This document shows positions 54,904 through 63,366 of a DNA stretch of 64,000 nucleotides, piece by piece (the first letter of the stretch is position 1; every line of letters starts with the position of its first letter). Made by a program: the position numbers and the translations under genes. The notes under the pieces are model-generated. The model was not told the origin of the DNA. It did no database searches and saw only the letters and a program-made list of their open reading frames with translations. Origin of the DNA: Gottfriedia acidiceleris (lineage in GTDB: Bacteria > Bacillota > Bacilli > Bacillales > Bacillaceae_G); NCBI RefSeq assembly GCF_004138285.1, contig NZ_SCFN01000005.1, positions 558,001 through 622,000 of the forward strand, given 5' to 3'.

Positions 54904-55989
54904 ATGTCTATAAATACACTTACTAATTTAGAAAAACAAGATGGAATTTTACAAGCGAATGCAAATGATATGAAATTGGAATTAAGAAATGAACCTGAAG
55001 TACACCGTTTAGCAAGTTCAATAGACCATAAAAATCAAATAGCTTTATTGGAGTATGGGAAAGAACCAGCAACTGAAATTTCAACCTTCTCAAGTAAAAT
55101 ATTAAATACAATTAAGGCTTCAAGTATGGAAGAATCTAGCGTTCTATTAAAACAATTAGGGAAAATTATGGACCGCTTTGATGCGAAAGATTTTGCTGAA
55201 GAAAAAGGGTTTCTTTCAAAAATTTTTAATCGTGGTCAAAAGTTAATTGATAAATTATTTGATAAATATCAATCAATGGGTACTGAAATTGATAAAGTCT
55301 ATGTAGAAATTACAAAGTATGAACACGAAATGAAAACATCTACAAATACATTAGAACAACTTTACGAGCAAAACGTAGCATATTATATGGATTTAGAAAA
55401 ATATATTGTAGCTGCAGAAATGAAAGCAGAAGAGTTAAAAACACAGCTTCCTGCTTTAACTGAAAGAGCTGGATCAGGTAATCAACTTGCTATGATGGAG
55501 TTAGATTCCTTAAAAAATGCGATCGAGTTACTTGAACAACGTACTTACGATTTAGAAATGGCAAAACAAGTTGCTTATCAATCAGCTCCGCAAATTCGTT
55601 TATTGCAACGTGGTAACACTAAACTGATTGGTAAAATTAACTCAGCATTTGTAACAACAATTCCAATTTTTAAAACTGCATTAATTAATGCAATAGCAGC
55701 TAAGAGACAAAATTTAGTAGCTCAATCAATGAATGAATTAGATAAGAGAACAAACGAATTATTATTACGTAATGCTAATACAATTTCACAGCAAAGTGTG
55801 GATATTGCTAGATTATCAGGATCTCCTAGCATTAAGATCGAGACGATGGAAGAAACTTGGAATATCATTATGAAGGGTATGCAAGAAACGAAAGCGATTG
55901 AAGAAGAAAATAAAATTCAACGTGAACAAGGTAAATTACGTTTAGAGCAGTTGCAAGAAAACTTCATTAAACTTAAGCAAGGAAAGTAA
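54904..55989 (+). CDS. telA: TelA toxic anion resistance protein
   Basis: The 361-residue TelA (YceH) family protein is largely alpha-helical with long coiled-coil stretches. Family segments include FLSKIFNRGQKLIDKLFDKY (about 103-122), MKAEELKTQLPALTERA and NTKLIGKINSAFVTTIPIFK (about 240). Some members give tellurite or antimicrobial resistance, but the mechanism is not known. It is the last gene of the unit, with AAAGGGGAAC before its ATG. The terC gene that often accompanies this set is absent from the window. Confidence 0.93.
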   Translation: MSINTLTNLEKQDGILQANANDMKLELRNEPEVHRLASSIDHKNQIALLEYGKEPATEISTFSSKILNTIKASSMEESSVLLKQLGKIMDRFDAKDFAEEKGFLSKIFNRGQKLIDKLFDKYQSMGTEIDKVYVEITKYEHEMKTSTNTLEQLYEQNVAYYMDLEKYIVAAEMKAEELKTQLPALTERAGSGNQLAMMELDSLKNAIELLEQRTYDLEMAKQVAYQSAPQIRLLQRGNTKLIGKINSAFVTTIPIFKTALINAIAAKRQNLVAQSMNELDKRTNELLLRNANTISQQSVDIARLSGSPSIKIETMEETWNIIMKGMQETKAIEEENKIQREQGKLRLEQLQENFIKLKQGK

Positions 55990-56018
55990 TGATATAAAGA
56001 GTTATTCGATAGTTTATT

Positions 56019-56048
56019 AAAGTCAGTGGCCAATAAGCTACTGACTTT
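56019..56048 (+). terminator. Terminator of the ter unit
   Basis: AAGTCAGT-GGC pairs with GC-ACTGACTTTT, just after telA, followed by a short T run. Confidence 0.75.
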
Positions 56049-56326
56049 TGTTTGTATTGCGTTTTTACTGAACGGTTCTTAACTATTTACGTAATACTGA
56101 ATTAAATAATGTTTCTTTTATTAATAATCGGGGAGGCTTTTTAGCAAATTTTAATTCTTTTATTTTTAAAAAATGTTATTATAATATAATGAGATGAAAT
56201 GAAAAGTTAATGCTAAAGTACATAGCGTTGTAAAGAAATGGAAGATTAGAATAGTGGCACTTAATTAAATGATTAAAGTCGATAAGTAAATAATTCTGAA
56301 AGTTCTGTAACAATGACGGAAATTTA

Positions 56327-56376
56327 TTGACAATAAAAGTCGCTTTAGTATAATTAATGATTGAAAATGATTATCA
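56327..56376 (+). promoter_or_regulatory. Vegetative promoter with Fur box for iron operon
   Basis: TTGACA (56327-56332) and TATAAT (56349-56354) are both perfect, with 16 bases between. TGAAAATGATTATCA (56362-56376) matches the Fur consensus TGATAATNATTATCA at all but one defined position and covers the expected transcription start, so iron-loaded Fur would block initiation. Confidence 0.9.
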
Positions 56377-56405
56377 ACTTCAATGTTAATTAAGGAGAGA
56401 ACGAA

Positions 56406-57401
56406 ATGATTAGCAATATCAAAATGCCCAAATTACTTGGGATTGTCATGTCTTTATTTTTATTGATTGGTCTAGTTGGCTGTTCGTCGGATTCAAGTAA
56501 AAAGTCTGATAAAAAGTCTTCAAATGAATCCGCTGTCACAGTTGATACTAAATTCGGAAAAGTGGAGATCAAAGGGCATCCGAAACGTGTTGTTGCGCTA
56601 GGTTGGGGAGATGCAGAGACGGCACTAAGTCTTGGAGTTGAACCAATTGGTGCAAGTGACTGGCTTGCTTTTGGTGGTGACGGTGTAGGACCTTGGTTAA
56701 AAGGTGCATATAAAAAATCACCAACTATTCTTGGAACAATGGAACTTGATTATGAGAAAATTGCTTCTCTTAAACCAGATTTAATTCTTGATGTAAAATC
56801 TTCAGGAGATGAAGAACGATACAAACGCCTTTCAGAGATCGCTCCAACGGTTGGAGTTCCTAAGGGTGGAGATAATTATTTAACGACTACTACAGACCAA
56901 GTGCGAATGATTGCACAAGCCCTTGGTAAAGTTGATAAAGGTGAAGAACTACTTAAGGATGTAGATGTGGCATTTGATAAAGCGGCTAAGGCAAATCCTG
57001 AATTTGCAGGTAAAACGGTTGCTGTTGGTGCTTACGATTCTTCAGGTTTTGGTGCATACGTAAAAGGCGATTCTCGTGTTGATTTTGTAACGCGACTTGG
57101 ATTCAAAAACAAGGAAGAGATTGAAAAATTAGCTAAAGGTAATTTCTTTATTAAAGTAGCTGACGAAAAGTTAGATCTATTAAATGCTGATCTTACGATT
57201 GTTTTACCTATTTTTGTTGATCCAAAAGAGATAACAAATAATAAACTTTATCAGAAGATTCCTTCTGTAGCTGATGGAAGATCAATTATTCTTGATACAA
57301 ATTCATCAAACGCATTCTCAACAGGAACGGTTCCTGCATTATTATGGGCAATTGATAATTTACCACAACAGTTTAAAAAAGCATTAGAAGGCGGGGAGTA
57401 A
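56406..57401 (+). CDS. Iron-siderophore ABC transporter binding lipoprotein
   Basis: This 331-residue extracytoplasmic binding protein captures ferric siderophores and hands them to the permease. It has a lipoprotein signal (LIGLVGCSS, Cys26), a short Ser/Lys-rich linker and a two-lobed type III fold (PF01497): HPKRVVALGWGDAETALSLG starts lobe one, PDLILDVKSSGDEERY follows, and the long helix and TVPALLWAIDNL end lobe two. The GWGDAETALSLGVEPIGASD pattern resembles binding proteins common in actinobacteria, so its exact siderophore is not clear. TAAGGAGAG precedes the ATG, and the Fur box lies 30 bases upstream. First gene of the four-gene operon. Confidence 0.94.
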   Translation: MISNIKMPKLLGIVMSLFLLIGLVGCSSDSSKKSDKKSSNESAVTVDTKFGKVEIKGHPKRVVALGWGDAETALSLGVEPIGASDWLAFGGDGVGPWLKGAYKKSPTILGTMELDYEKIASLKPDLILDVKSSGDEERYKRLSEIAPTVGVPKGGDNYLTTTTDQVRMIAQALGKVDKGEELLKDVDVAFDKAAKANPEFAGKTVAVGAYDSSGFGAYVKGDSRVDFVTRLGFKNKEEIEKLAKGNFFIKVADEKLDLLNADLTIVLPIFVDPKEITNNKLYQKIPSVADGRSIILDTNSSNAFSTGTVPALLWAIDNLPQQFKKALEGGE

Positions 57402-57405
57402 AACA

Positions 57406-58476
57406 GTGACAACGATGAAGCAACCAAAAAACAAAACGACTCAAGTAGTTGGGAATAATACAAAGACAATTACTTCAATGCGGTTGCAACGATTTTTGGG
57501 CTTCATCGTAGCACTATTACTTTTGGTAGCCGTAGTGTTCTTGAGTTTAATGATCGGTGCTAAATCCATACCTTTTGGTGTAGTATGGGATGCGTTGTTT
57601 TCACCAAACAATAGCTATGACCACACGATCATTCATAACACTAGGATACCACGAACACTTATTGCACTGATCGTTGGTCCTGCATTTGGACTAGCTGGAG
57701 CATTAATCCAAGTACTGACTAGGAATCCACTAGCGGACCCTGGTATTCTTGGAGTAAATGCTGGAGCGGCTTTCGCAGTTGCGATAGGGGTTGGTGTATT
57801 TTCTGTTACATCGATGTCTGCTTATATGTGGTTTGCACTTGTCGGTGCATTAATTGCGACAATTGCTGTGTATGTTATAAGTGGAGGAGCTGGTAAAAAG
57901 GCTCCTACACCTGTACAAATTACACTTGCTGGGGTAGCACTTGGTGCCACTTTGAGTGGGATTACTACATCATTGACATTAATAAATAGCAAGGCATTTG
58001 CACGAATGTTGAATTGGAGTGTTGGGACATTAGCTAGGAGAAGTCTTGATGACCTTTGGCTTGTTCTACCTATTTTAATCGTTGGTGCATTATTAGCTTT
58101 TGTCATTACTCCTGCATTAAACGCGATTGCTTTCGGAGATGATCGCGCATCCTCTTTAGGAGTAAATGTTGGTGTGACTCGTGCAATAGGTTTAATTGCT
58201 ATCACACTATTAGCTGGCGGGGCAACTGCGATAGCCGGACCGATTGGTTTTATAGGTTTAATGGTGCCACATTGTGTACGATGGTTTGTCGGCCCAGATC
58301 AATTCTGGATTTTTCTATATTCAATAGTAGCAGCACCTATCATACTCATCCTTTCAGATATTATTGGTAGAGTTGTATTGTTACCTTCAGAAGTTCCAGT
58401 CGGAATCATCACCGGATTAGTTGGTGCACCGATTCTACTGATTCTTGTTCGTAGACGTAAAGCGAGTGGATTATAA
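57406..58476 (+). CDS. FecCD-type siderophore ABC permease, first subunit
   Basis: This 356-residue inner-membrane permease has about nine to ten helices. Family motifs are RIPRTLIALIVGPAFGLAGA, TRNPLADPGILGVNAGAAFA and the cytoplasmic coupling-loop region GPIGFIGLMVPHCVRWFVG. It pairs with the next permease to form the transport channel. The start is GTG at 57406, close after the binding-protein stop; ATG at 57415 is an alternative, and both lie near the GGCGGGGAG ribosome site inside the preceding gene's end. Confidence 0.94.
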   Translation: MTTMKQPKNKTTQVVGNNTKTITSMRLQRFLGFIVALLLLVAVVFLSLMIGAKSIPFGVVWDALFSPNNSYDHTIIHNTRIPRTLIALIVGPAFGLAGALIQVLTRNPLADPGILGVNAGAAFAVAIGVGVFSVTSMSAYMWFALVGALIATIAVYVISGGAGKKAPTPVQITLAGVALGATLSGITTSLTLINSKAFARMLNWSVGTLARRSLDDLWLVLPILIVGALLAFVITPALNAIAFGDDRASSLGVNVGVTRAIGLIAITLLAGGATAIAGPIGFIGLMVPHCVRWFVGPDQFWIFLYSIVAAPIILILSDIIGRVVLLPSEVPVGIITGLVGAPILLILVRRRKASGL

Positions 58477-58526
58477 AAAGAAAATGATTTGTGGCATAGG
58501 TTTAAATGTAAGAAGGAGTGAATATT

Positions 58527-59573
58527 ATGCGCCCCATTAATTATGGCAGGCACTATCTACAACTGAAATGGCCTGTAAAGGCACGAATTGATGTGAGGAG
58601 CATGATTGTTACGGCAATCCTTCTTATAGCCACGATTGCAATTGCAATGTTTGCATTAATGGTAGGCACACTGAAATTGAGTGTTCACGAAGTTTTTTCT
58701 GCTTTAATTGGCCAAGCGACAGGGATGACGAGAACTGTTGTAGTCGAATGGCGTTTACCTCGTGTGTTGGCTGCGATTGTTTTTGGAGCAGGTTTAGCAA
58801 TAAGTGGCATGATTTTTCAATCAATAACTCGGAATCCATTAGGGTCTCCTGATATCATTGGTTTTACCTCAGGCTCTTATACTGGAGCGCTTATTGTACT
58901 TCTTGTCTCTAAGTCGACTTCCTACATTAGTGTAGCTGGTGGGGCTTTAATTGGCGGATTCACAACGGCTCTCCTTATTTATTTGCTTGCTTTTCGAAAA
59001 GGAACGCAAAACTTTCGCCTAATTATCGTCGGAATAGCAGTTTCGGCGATCTTAGGAAGTATCAATTCGATGCTCCTGATTAAAAGTGATGCAGAGGTAG
59101 CGTTAACTGCAGCGGCTTGGGGAGTTGGATCATTAAATGGGATTGATTGGAAACAAGTAGTCCCTCCAGCAATTGCTGTTCTTCTTTTAATTATTTGTGC
59201 TGGAATCATGAACAGACCATTGCGTGAAATGGAGTTTGGCATGGATGCTGCAAAATCCCATGGTGTTCGAATCGAACAATCCCAGCTATTACTGATTCTT
59301 ATTGCAGTTGCATTGACAGCTGCTCCAACAGCGGTAATGGGGCCAGTTAGTTTTGTAGCGCTTGTTGCACCGCAAATTGCTAAACGTATCACCAAATCAG
59401 AGGAGAGTATTTTACCAGCAGCGATGATGGGAGCGTTTCTTTTACTAGGGGCGGATGTTCTCGCGCAAAGAGTAATTCCAGGAACAATTTTCCCAGTAGG
59501 TGTGGTAACTTTATCATTAGGTGGAATATACTTAGTTTGGCTATTATTTCGTCAAGCACGATCAGCAGTTTAA
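58527..59573 (+). CDS. FecCD-type siderophore ABC permease, second subunit
   Basis: This partner permease has a similar set of helices and motifs: EWRLPRVLAAIVFGAGLAIS, TRNPLGSPDIIGFTSGSYTG and GPVSFVALVAPQIAKRITK. I prefer the ATG at 58527, nine bases after AAGGAG; a GTG at 58518 would leave no space after that site. With the first permease it forms a heterodimer, the usual arrangement for Bacillus siderophore importers such as YfiZ-YfhA. Confidence 0.93.
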   Translation: MRPINYGRHYLQLKWPVKARIDVRSMIVTAILLIATIAIAMFALMVGTLKLSVHEVFSALIGQATGMTRTVVVEWRLPRVLAAIVFGAGLAISGMIFQSITRNPLGSPDIIGFTSGSYTGALIVLLVSKSTSYISVAGGALIGGFTTALLIYLLAFRKGTQNFRLIIVGIAVSAILGSINSMLLIKSDAEVALTAAAWGVGSLNGIDWKQVVPPAIAVLLLIICAGIMNRPLREMEFGMDAAKSHGVRIEQSQLLLILIAVALTAAPTAVMGPVSFVALVAPQIAKRITKSEESILPAAMMGAFLLLGADVLAQRVIPGTIFPVGVVTLSLGGIYLVWLLFRQARSAV

Positions 59574-59667
59574 ACGAAATAATAATGTACAAGGTTTAGT
59601 AGGACCTTTCTCGCGAGGGGGTTTCATGTATTACGATATTCTGATTGAAAGAAGTTGAAAATGAATT

Positions 59668-60498
59668 ATGAAGTTAACAGCGGCAGAAATTCAAAGCCAA
59701 AAGAATATACAAACAGAGTCTAGGCTTTGGACAGAAAACATTACAATCAAATACGATAATCGGGTAATATCCAGAAACCTTTCAGTACAGATTCCAGACG
59801 GATCATTTACAGTAATTGTTGGTCCTAATGGATGTGGGAAATCAACCTTACTCCGTACACTTTCAAATTTGTTAAAGCCATCGGAAGGTCAAATTTTACT
59901 AGATGGAGAAGCTATTACATCTTATAAGTCAAAGGAAGTAGCTCGTAAACTAGGTCTGTTACCACAATCTTCAACTGCTCCAGACGGTATTACGGTTGCG
60001 AATTTGATCGCACATGGTCGATATCCTTATCAGAGTCTTATAAGACAATGGACTGATGAAGACGAAGCAGCAGTAATGTCTGCGATGGAGCTTACAAATA
60101 CGAGTGATTTGTCACATCGATACGTAGACGAGTTATCCGGCGGACAAAGACAAAGAGTTTGGGTCGCGATGGTACTTGCCCAACAAACACCAATGCTCCT
60201 TCTTGATGAACCAACGACTTACCTTGATATTGCTCATCAAATTGAGTTGTTAGAGTTATTTAAAGATCTTAATCAACAAGGGAATACATTAGTTGCTGTT
60301 TTACATGATTTGAATCATGCTGCGAGATACGCAGATAATATTATCGCTATGAAGGATGGCCAAGTTATTGCACAAGGAGATCCTCGGGAGATTATCACTG
60401 CAAAACTAGTCGAAGAAGTCTTCGGTTTAAAGTGCATAATAATAGATGATCCAATTGCCAATACACCACTAGTCATTCCATTAGGTAAGGATAGTTAA
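59668..60498 (+). CDS. FecE/FhuC-type siderophore ABC ATPase
   Basis: This 276-residue cytoplasmic ATPase drives the importer. Walker A is GPNGCGKST (about residues 53-61), the ABC signature is LSGGQRQRVW (about 154), Walker B is MLLLDEP with following TTYLDIAHQ, and the switch His lies in VLHDLNHAARY. Length and motifs are those of FecE/YusV-like proteins. The ribosome site before the ATG at 59668 is weak (GAAAGAAG), so translation may depend on upstream translation. Last gene of the Fur-controlled unit. Confidence 0.95.
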   Translation: MKLTAAEIQSQKNIQTESRLWTENITIKYDNRVISRNLSVQIPDGSFTVIVGPNGCGKSTLLRTLSNLLKPSEGQILLDGEAITSYKSKEVARKLGLLPQSSTAPDGITVANLIAHGRYPYQSLIRQWTDEDEAAVMSAMELTNTSDLSHRYVDELSGGQRQRVWVAMVLAQQTPMLLLDEPTTYLDIAHQIELLELFKDLNQQGNTLVAVLHDLNHAARYADNIIAMKDGQVIAQGDPREIITAKLVEEVFGLKCIIIDDPIANTPLVIPLGKDS

Positions 60499-60530
60499 CT
60501 TGTGATTTTAGTTTAATATCACTAATAAAA

Positions 60531-60567
60531 AAATAAGTGAAAATAAAAACTTTACACTTATTTTTTT
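60531..60567 (+). terminator. Terminator of the iron operon
   Basis: AAATAAGTG pairs with CACTTATTT, followed by a T run, just after the ATPase gene. Confidence 0.75.
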
Positions 60568-60775
60568 GTTAGTGATTTTTTGTTTAGTTAATTTTTCTAA
60601 CTAGCTTACTCATACTTAAAAATCAATTTACAGTCATTAGCTCATCTATTTTTACATCATGTTTTTTATTAAGAAATTTTAATTTGAACAAATTGTATTT
60701 GTTTGAAATAATCATAGTGGGATCAAAAAGTATTTAATACAATTATTCTAGTAAATGACAAAGCGGAGAATTCAT

Positions 60776-61486
60776 ATGAATAAAGAAATGGAAGTAGTCG
60801 ATCATCTTGAGGAACTGCGTAAAAGAATTATCATTACAGCAGTTACTTTTATTGTTCTATTTATAATTGGGCTCGTTTATGTAGAACCAATTTATAAATT
60901 CTTAACAAGGGATTTAACATATAAACTAGTCGTTCTTAGTCCTGGGGATATATTATGGGTATATTTTTCGATATCTGCAGTTTTTGCGGCCGTTTTTACG
61001 ATCCCAGTTGCAACTTGGCAAACTTGGTTATTTGTTAAACCGGGTTTACATCCTTCTGAACAAAAAGGGATAGGATTTTATATACCAGCATTATTTTTTC
61101 TGTTTGTTTTTGGATTAGTTATTGGTTATTATTTTGTTTTTCCTAATATCCTTAGATTCCTAACTATAATGGGACAAGGTATGCTTGAACAAAACTACAC
61201 AGTTGAAAAGTATTTCTCTTTTCTTTTTAATCTAGTCGTTCCGTTTGCTGCTTTTTTTGATATGCCAGTCGTAATTATGTTCTTAACAAAGATCGGCATT
61301 GTGAAGCCTAGTTACTTACAGAAAGTGAGAAAATATGCATATTTTATCTTAGTAATCATAGCGTGTTGTATTTCACCACCAGACTTTATTTCACACATTT
61401 CAGTCTCGATTCCATTAATTTTATTATATGAGCTAAGTATATTAACATCTAAATCGGTATATAGAAAAAAAGAGGTAAATGAGTAA
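60776..61486 (+). CDS. tatC: Sec-independent (Tat) translocase subunit TatC
   Basis: TatC is the six-helix receptor of the twin-arginine pathway, which exports folded proteins. This 236-residue protein has the N-terminal signature MEVVDHLEELRKRIIITAVT, the first-loop Glu/Pro region, and later FYIPALFFLFVFGLVIGYYF and VRKYAYFILVIIACCISPPD. I chose the ATG at 60776 after AAAGCGGAGA rather than 60755. No tatA is next to it. In several Bacilli a TatC is linked to iron uptake, and here it follows a siderophore importer, but a terminator separates them. Its own stop overlaps the following terminator. Confidence 0.95.
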   Translation: MNKEMEVVDHLEELRKRIIITAVTFIVLFIIGLVYVEPIYKFLTRDLTYKLVVLSPGDILWVYFSISAVFAAVFTIPVATWQTWLFVKPGLHPSEQKGIGFYIPALFFLFVFGLVIGYYFVFPNILRFLTIMGQGMLEQNYTVEKYFSFLFNLVVPFAAFFDMPVVIMFLTKIGIVKPSYLQKVRKYAYFILVIIACCISPPDFISHISVSIPLILLYELSILTSKSVYRKKEVNE

Positions 61487-61506
61487 AAGCTCATTTACCT
61501 TTTTTG
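61473..61506 (+). terminator. Terminator overlapping the tatC stop
   Basis: AGGTAAATGAG pairs perfectly with CTCATTTACCT over 11 bp, followed by T6. The tatC stop codon lies within it. Confidence 0.88.
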
Positions 61507-61676
61507 TTTTAAAGCATTTGTATAAGGTTTATTAAAAAGTCTATACTCTCATAATCTTTTTATTAATAAAAATTTAAACTTTGAACAAGTTGAATAATCA
61601 TAAATTCTTCATAGGTTATAAAAAACTAGGCAAACACACCTTTTGATGGAAAATGTTGCAGTAAGGAGCATAAACT

Positions 61677-62321
61677 ATGCATTATTCAATTTGGATCACT
61701 GTTTTATTTCTTGCCTTTTCATCTAGTATAGATAATTTTGGAGTAGGAATAACGTATGGAATTCGAGGTATAAAGGTTGGTATATTAGCAAATTTGATTA
61801 TTTCAATCATCGCCTTTGTTTTCAGTGAAATAGGCATTGTTTCAGGGCAATACATTTCAAAAGTATTCCCAGGAACACTGTCCAATGTAATCGGTGCATT
61901 TTTTTTATTAGTAATTGGACTTAGAATTGTACTACTTACGATTCCTAAAAAAGAGAAAGTTACTTTAATAAATAATCATGATGAAAAATCAGTTTCTAAT
62001 ATCGTTACAAATTATTTAAGTTCGCCAGAAAAAGCCGATGTCGATAGGTCAGGAGATATAAGTAGTTTTGAAGCAGTAATACTTGGAACAGCTGTTTCAA
62101 TGAATGCACTTACGAATGGCTTAGGTGTTGGATTAATTGGACTTTCACCATTTGCGATATCTATAGCTGCCAGTATTTTTAGTTTTTTGGCTATTTGGTT
62201 AGGAGTCCTTTTAGGAAAAAAAGTCGCCAATGTGAAAATTGGTGGTTGGTCACTTGGACAATTTAGTTCCATTATTAGTGGAATTATATTGGTGCTGATT
62301 GCGATACACAATCTCGTTTAA
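61677..62321 (+). CDS. ytaF: YtaF family sporulation membrane protein (MntP-like)
   Basis: This 214-residue protein has six helices in two three-helix halves, the layout of the MntP/YtaF group. Signatures are FLAFSSSIDNFGVGITYGIR (first half) and AVSMNALTNGLGVGLIGL (second half), with a soluble linker (about 95-135) between. YtaF is expressed in sporulation in B. subtilis but its function is not established; the MntP relatives export manganese. GTAAGGAG precedes the ATG. It converges with the next minus-strand gene across one terminator. Confidence 0.9.
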   Translation: MHYSIWITVLFLAFSSSIDNFGVGITYGIRGIKVGILANLIISIIAFVFSEIGIVSGQYISKVFPGTLSNVIGAFFLLVIGLRIVLLTIPKKEKVTLINNHDEKSVSNIVTNYLSSPEKADVDRSGDISSFEAVILGTAVSMNALTNGLGVGLIGLSPFAISIAASIFSFLAIWLGVLLGKKVANVKIGGWSLGQFSSIISGIILVLIAIHNLV

Positions 62322-62336
62322 TAATAGATAAAAGAA

Positions 62337-62376
62337 AAGAGCTGATGACAATAACTTCGACATCAGCTCTTTTCTT
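62337..62376. terminator. Bidirectional terminator between convergent genes
   Basis: AAGAGCTGATG pairs perfectly with CATCAGCTCTT, with a T-rich run on the right and AAAAGAAAAG on the left, so it can serve ytaF and the opposite gene. Confidence 0.88.
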
Positions 62377-62385
62377 TTTTAGATA

Positions 62386-63207
62386 CTATGCGATTGTAGA
62401 TTGGGAGACATCTTCTTGTTCATTTTTTACATCCTTCTTTGAAAAAGAAAGATATCCAACTAGAATAATGATGATAATCGACAATACTAGAGTGACCGGC
62501 CCACCGCCGAATCCAAGACCACCGTGCTTTTGAGATACAGAGCTCCAATCAGAAAATGATGCTCCAACCGGTCTAGTCATAATGTAAGCAAACCAAAATG
62601 AGAAAATTTCATTTAGCTTGAAGAATTTTCTTCCAATAACGGGTATTGCTAATAAAGCTGCGAACAGTAGACCTGATGAAAAATAACCTAAATGCATTGT
62701 TGATGCAGTCATGTCACCAGCAGCAGTTCCTAAAGCGAAAGTCCCCATAACAACCGACCAATATAAAATCTCGCGTCGTCGTGTATATATACTGTGTATG
62801 GAAAGAGTCTTTTCCATCTTATACCAAATCATAAAAATAATTGCTAACAAGACTGCAAAAAACACCGTTGATGACACGTAAGGAACCCCGAGACCAACGT
62901 GTACAACGTCCGCGGCAACTGTACCAAAAACACTAATCATTACAACAGCTAACCAATAAATACTAGGTACATATTTACGTACTTTAAATTGTAGAATTAA
63001 GGACAGAATTAGGACGATTCCTGCTACTGCCACTCCTATCACTGGCGTTAACGTTTTTACGATATAATCGGAAAACACTTCACCCATACCAGTCGTTAAT
63101 AATTTAGTTATCCAAAAAAATATTGTTACCTCTGGAACTTTTTTTAACATATTTTCTATTGGTGGATTTATTGTATTATTTATATGCTTTTGTTTCATCA
63201 TTTCCAT
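62386..63207 (-). CDS. COG4705-type membrane protein of unknown function
   Basis: This 273-residue protein has about seven to eight helices. The segment KVPEVTIFFWITKLLTTGMG followed by EVFSDYIVKT, with later FWFAYIMTRPVGASFSDW, is typical of the COG4705 group, whose function is unknown. The two half-repeats each end in a conserved acidic and small-residue turn (GTVAADVVH, GTAAGDMTA). The start ATG is at 63207; AAGGAGG lies before it. A short acidic tail (about 255-273) is cytoplasmic or exposed. Neighbouring genes give no clear hint. Confidence 0.78.
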   Translation of the reverse strand: MEMMKQKHINNTINPPIENMLKKVPEVTIFFWITKLLTTGMGEVFSDYIVKTLTPVIGVAVAGIVLILSLILQFKVRKYVPSIYWLAVVMISVFGTVAADVVHVGLGVPYVSSTVFFAVLLAIIFMIWYKMEKTLSIHSIYTRRREILYWSVVMGTFALGTAAGDMTASTMHLGYFSSGLLFAALLAIPVIGRKFFKLNEIFSFWFAYIMTRPVGASFSDWSSVSQKHGGLGFGGGPVTLVLSIIIIILVGYLSFSKKDVKNEQEDVSQSTIA

Positions 63208-63366
63208 TTCATAATCCTCCTTACTGGATTTAAATATAATGTAAACAAGTTTTATGAAAGTAAAATGAAAATGGTATGTAATTTAGTAAAATCCATAATT
63301 TAGAAATTATAGTTGTTTATCCAATCGTATTCTATTAGAATCAACTAAAAGAAAATGGGTGATAAA

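Larger units (their letters stand above)
55990..56405. other. Intergenic region between telA and iron operon
   Basis: After the terminator near 56019 the sequence is AT-rich without a gene until the Fur-controlled promoter at 56327. Confidence 0.5.

Noticed and set aside
61677-62321. Candidate TerC to complete the ter locus
   Set aside because: The SIDNFGVGITYGIR and MNALTNGLGVG segments identify YtaF/MntP, not TerC.
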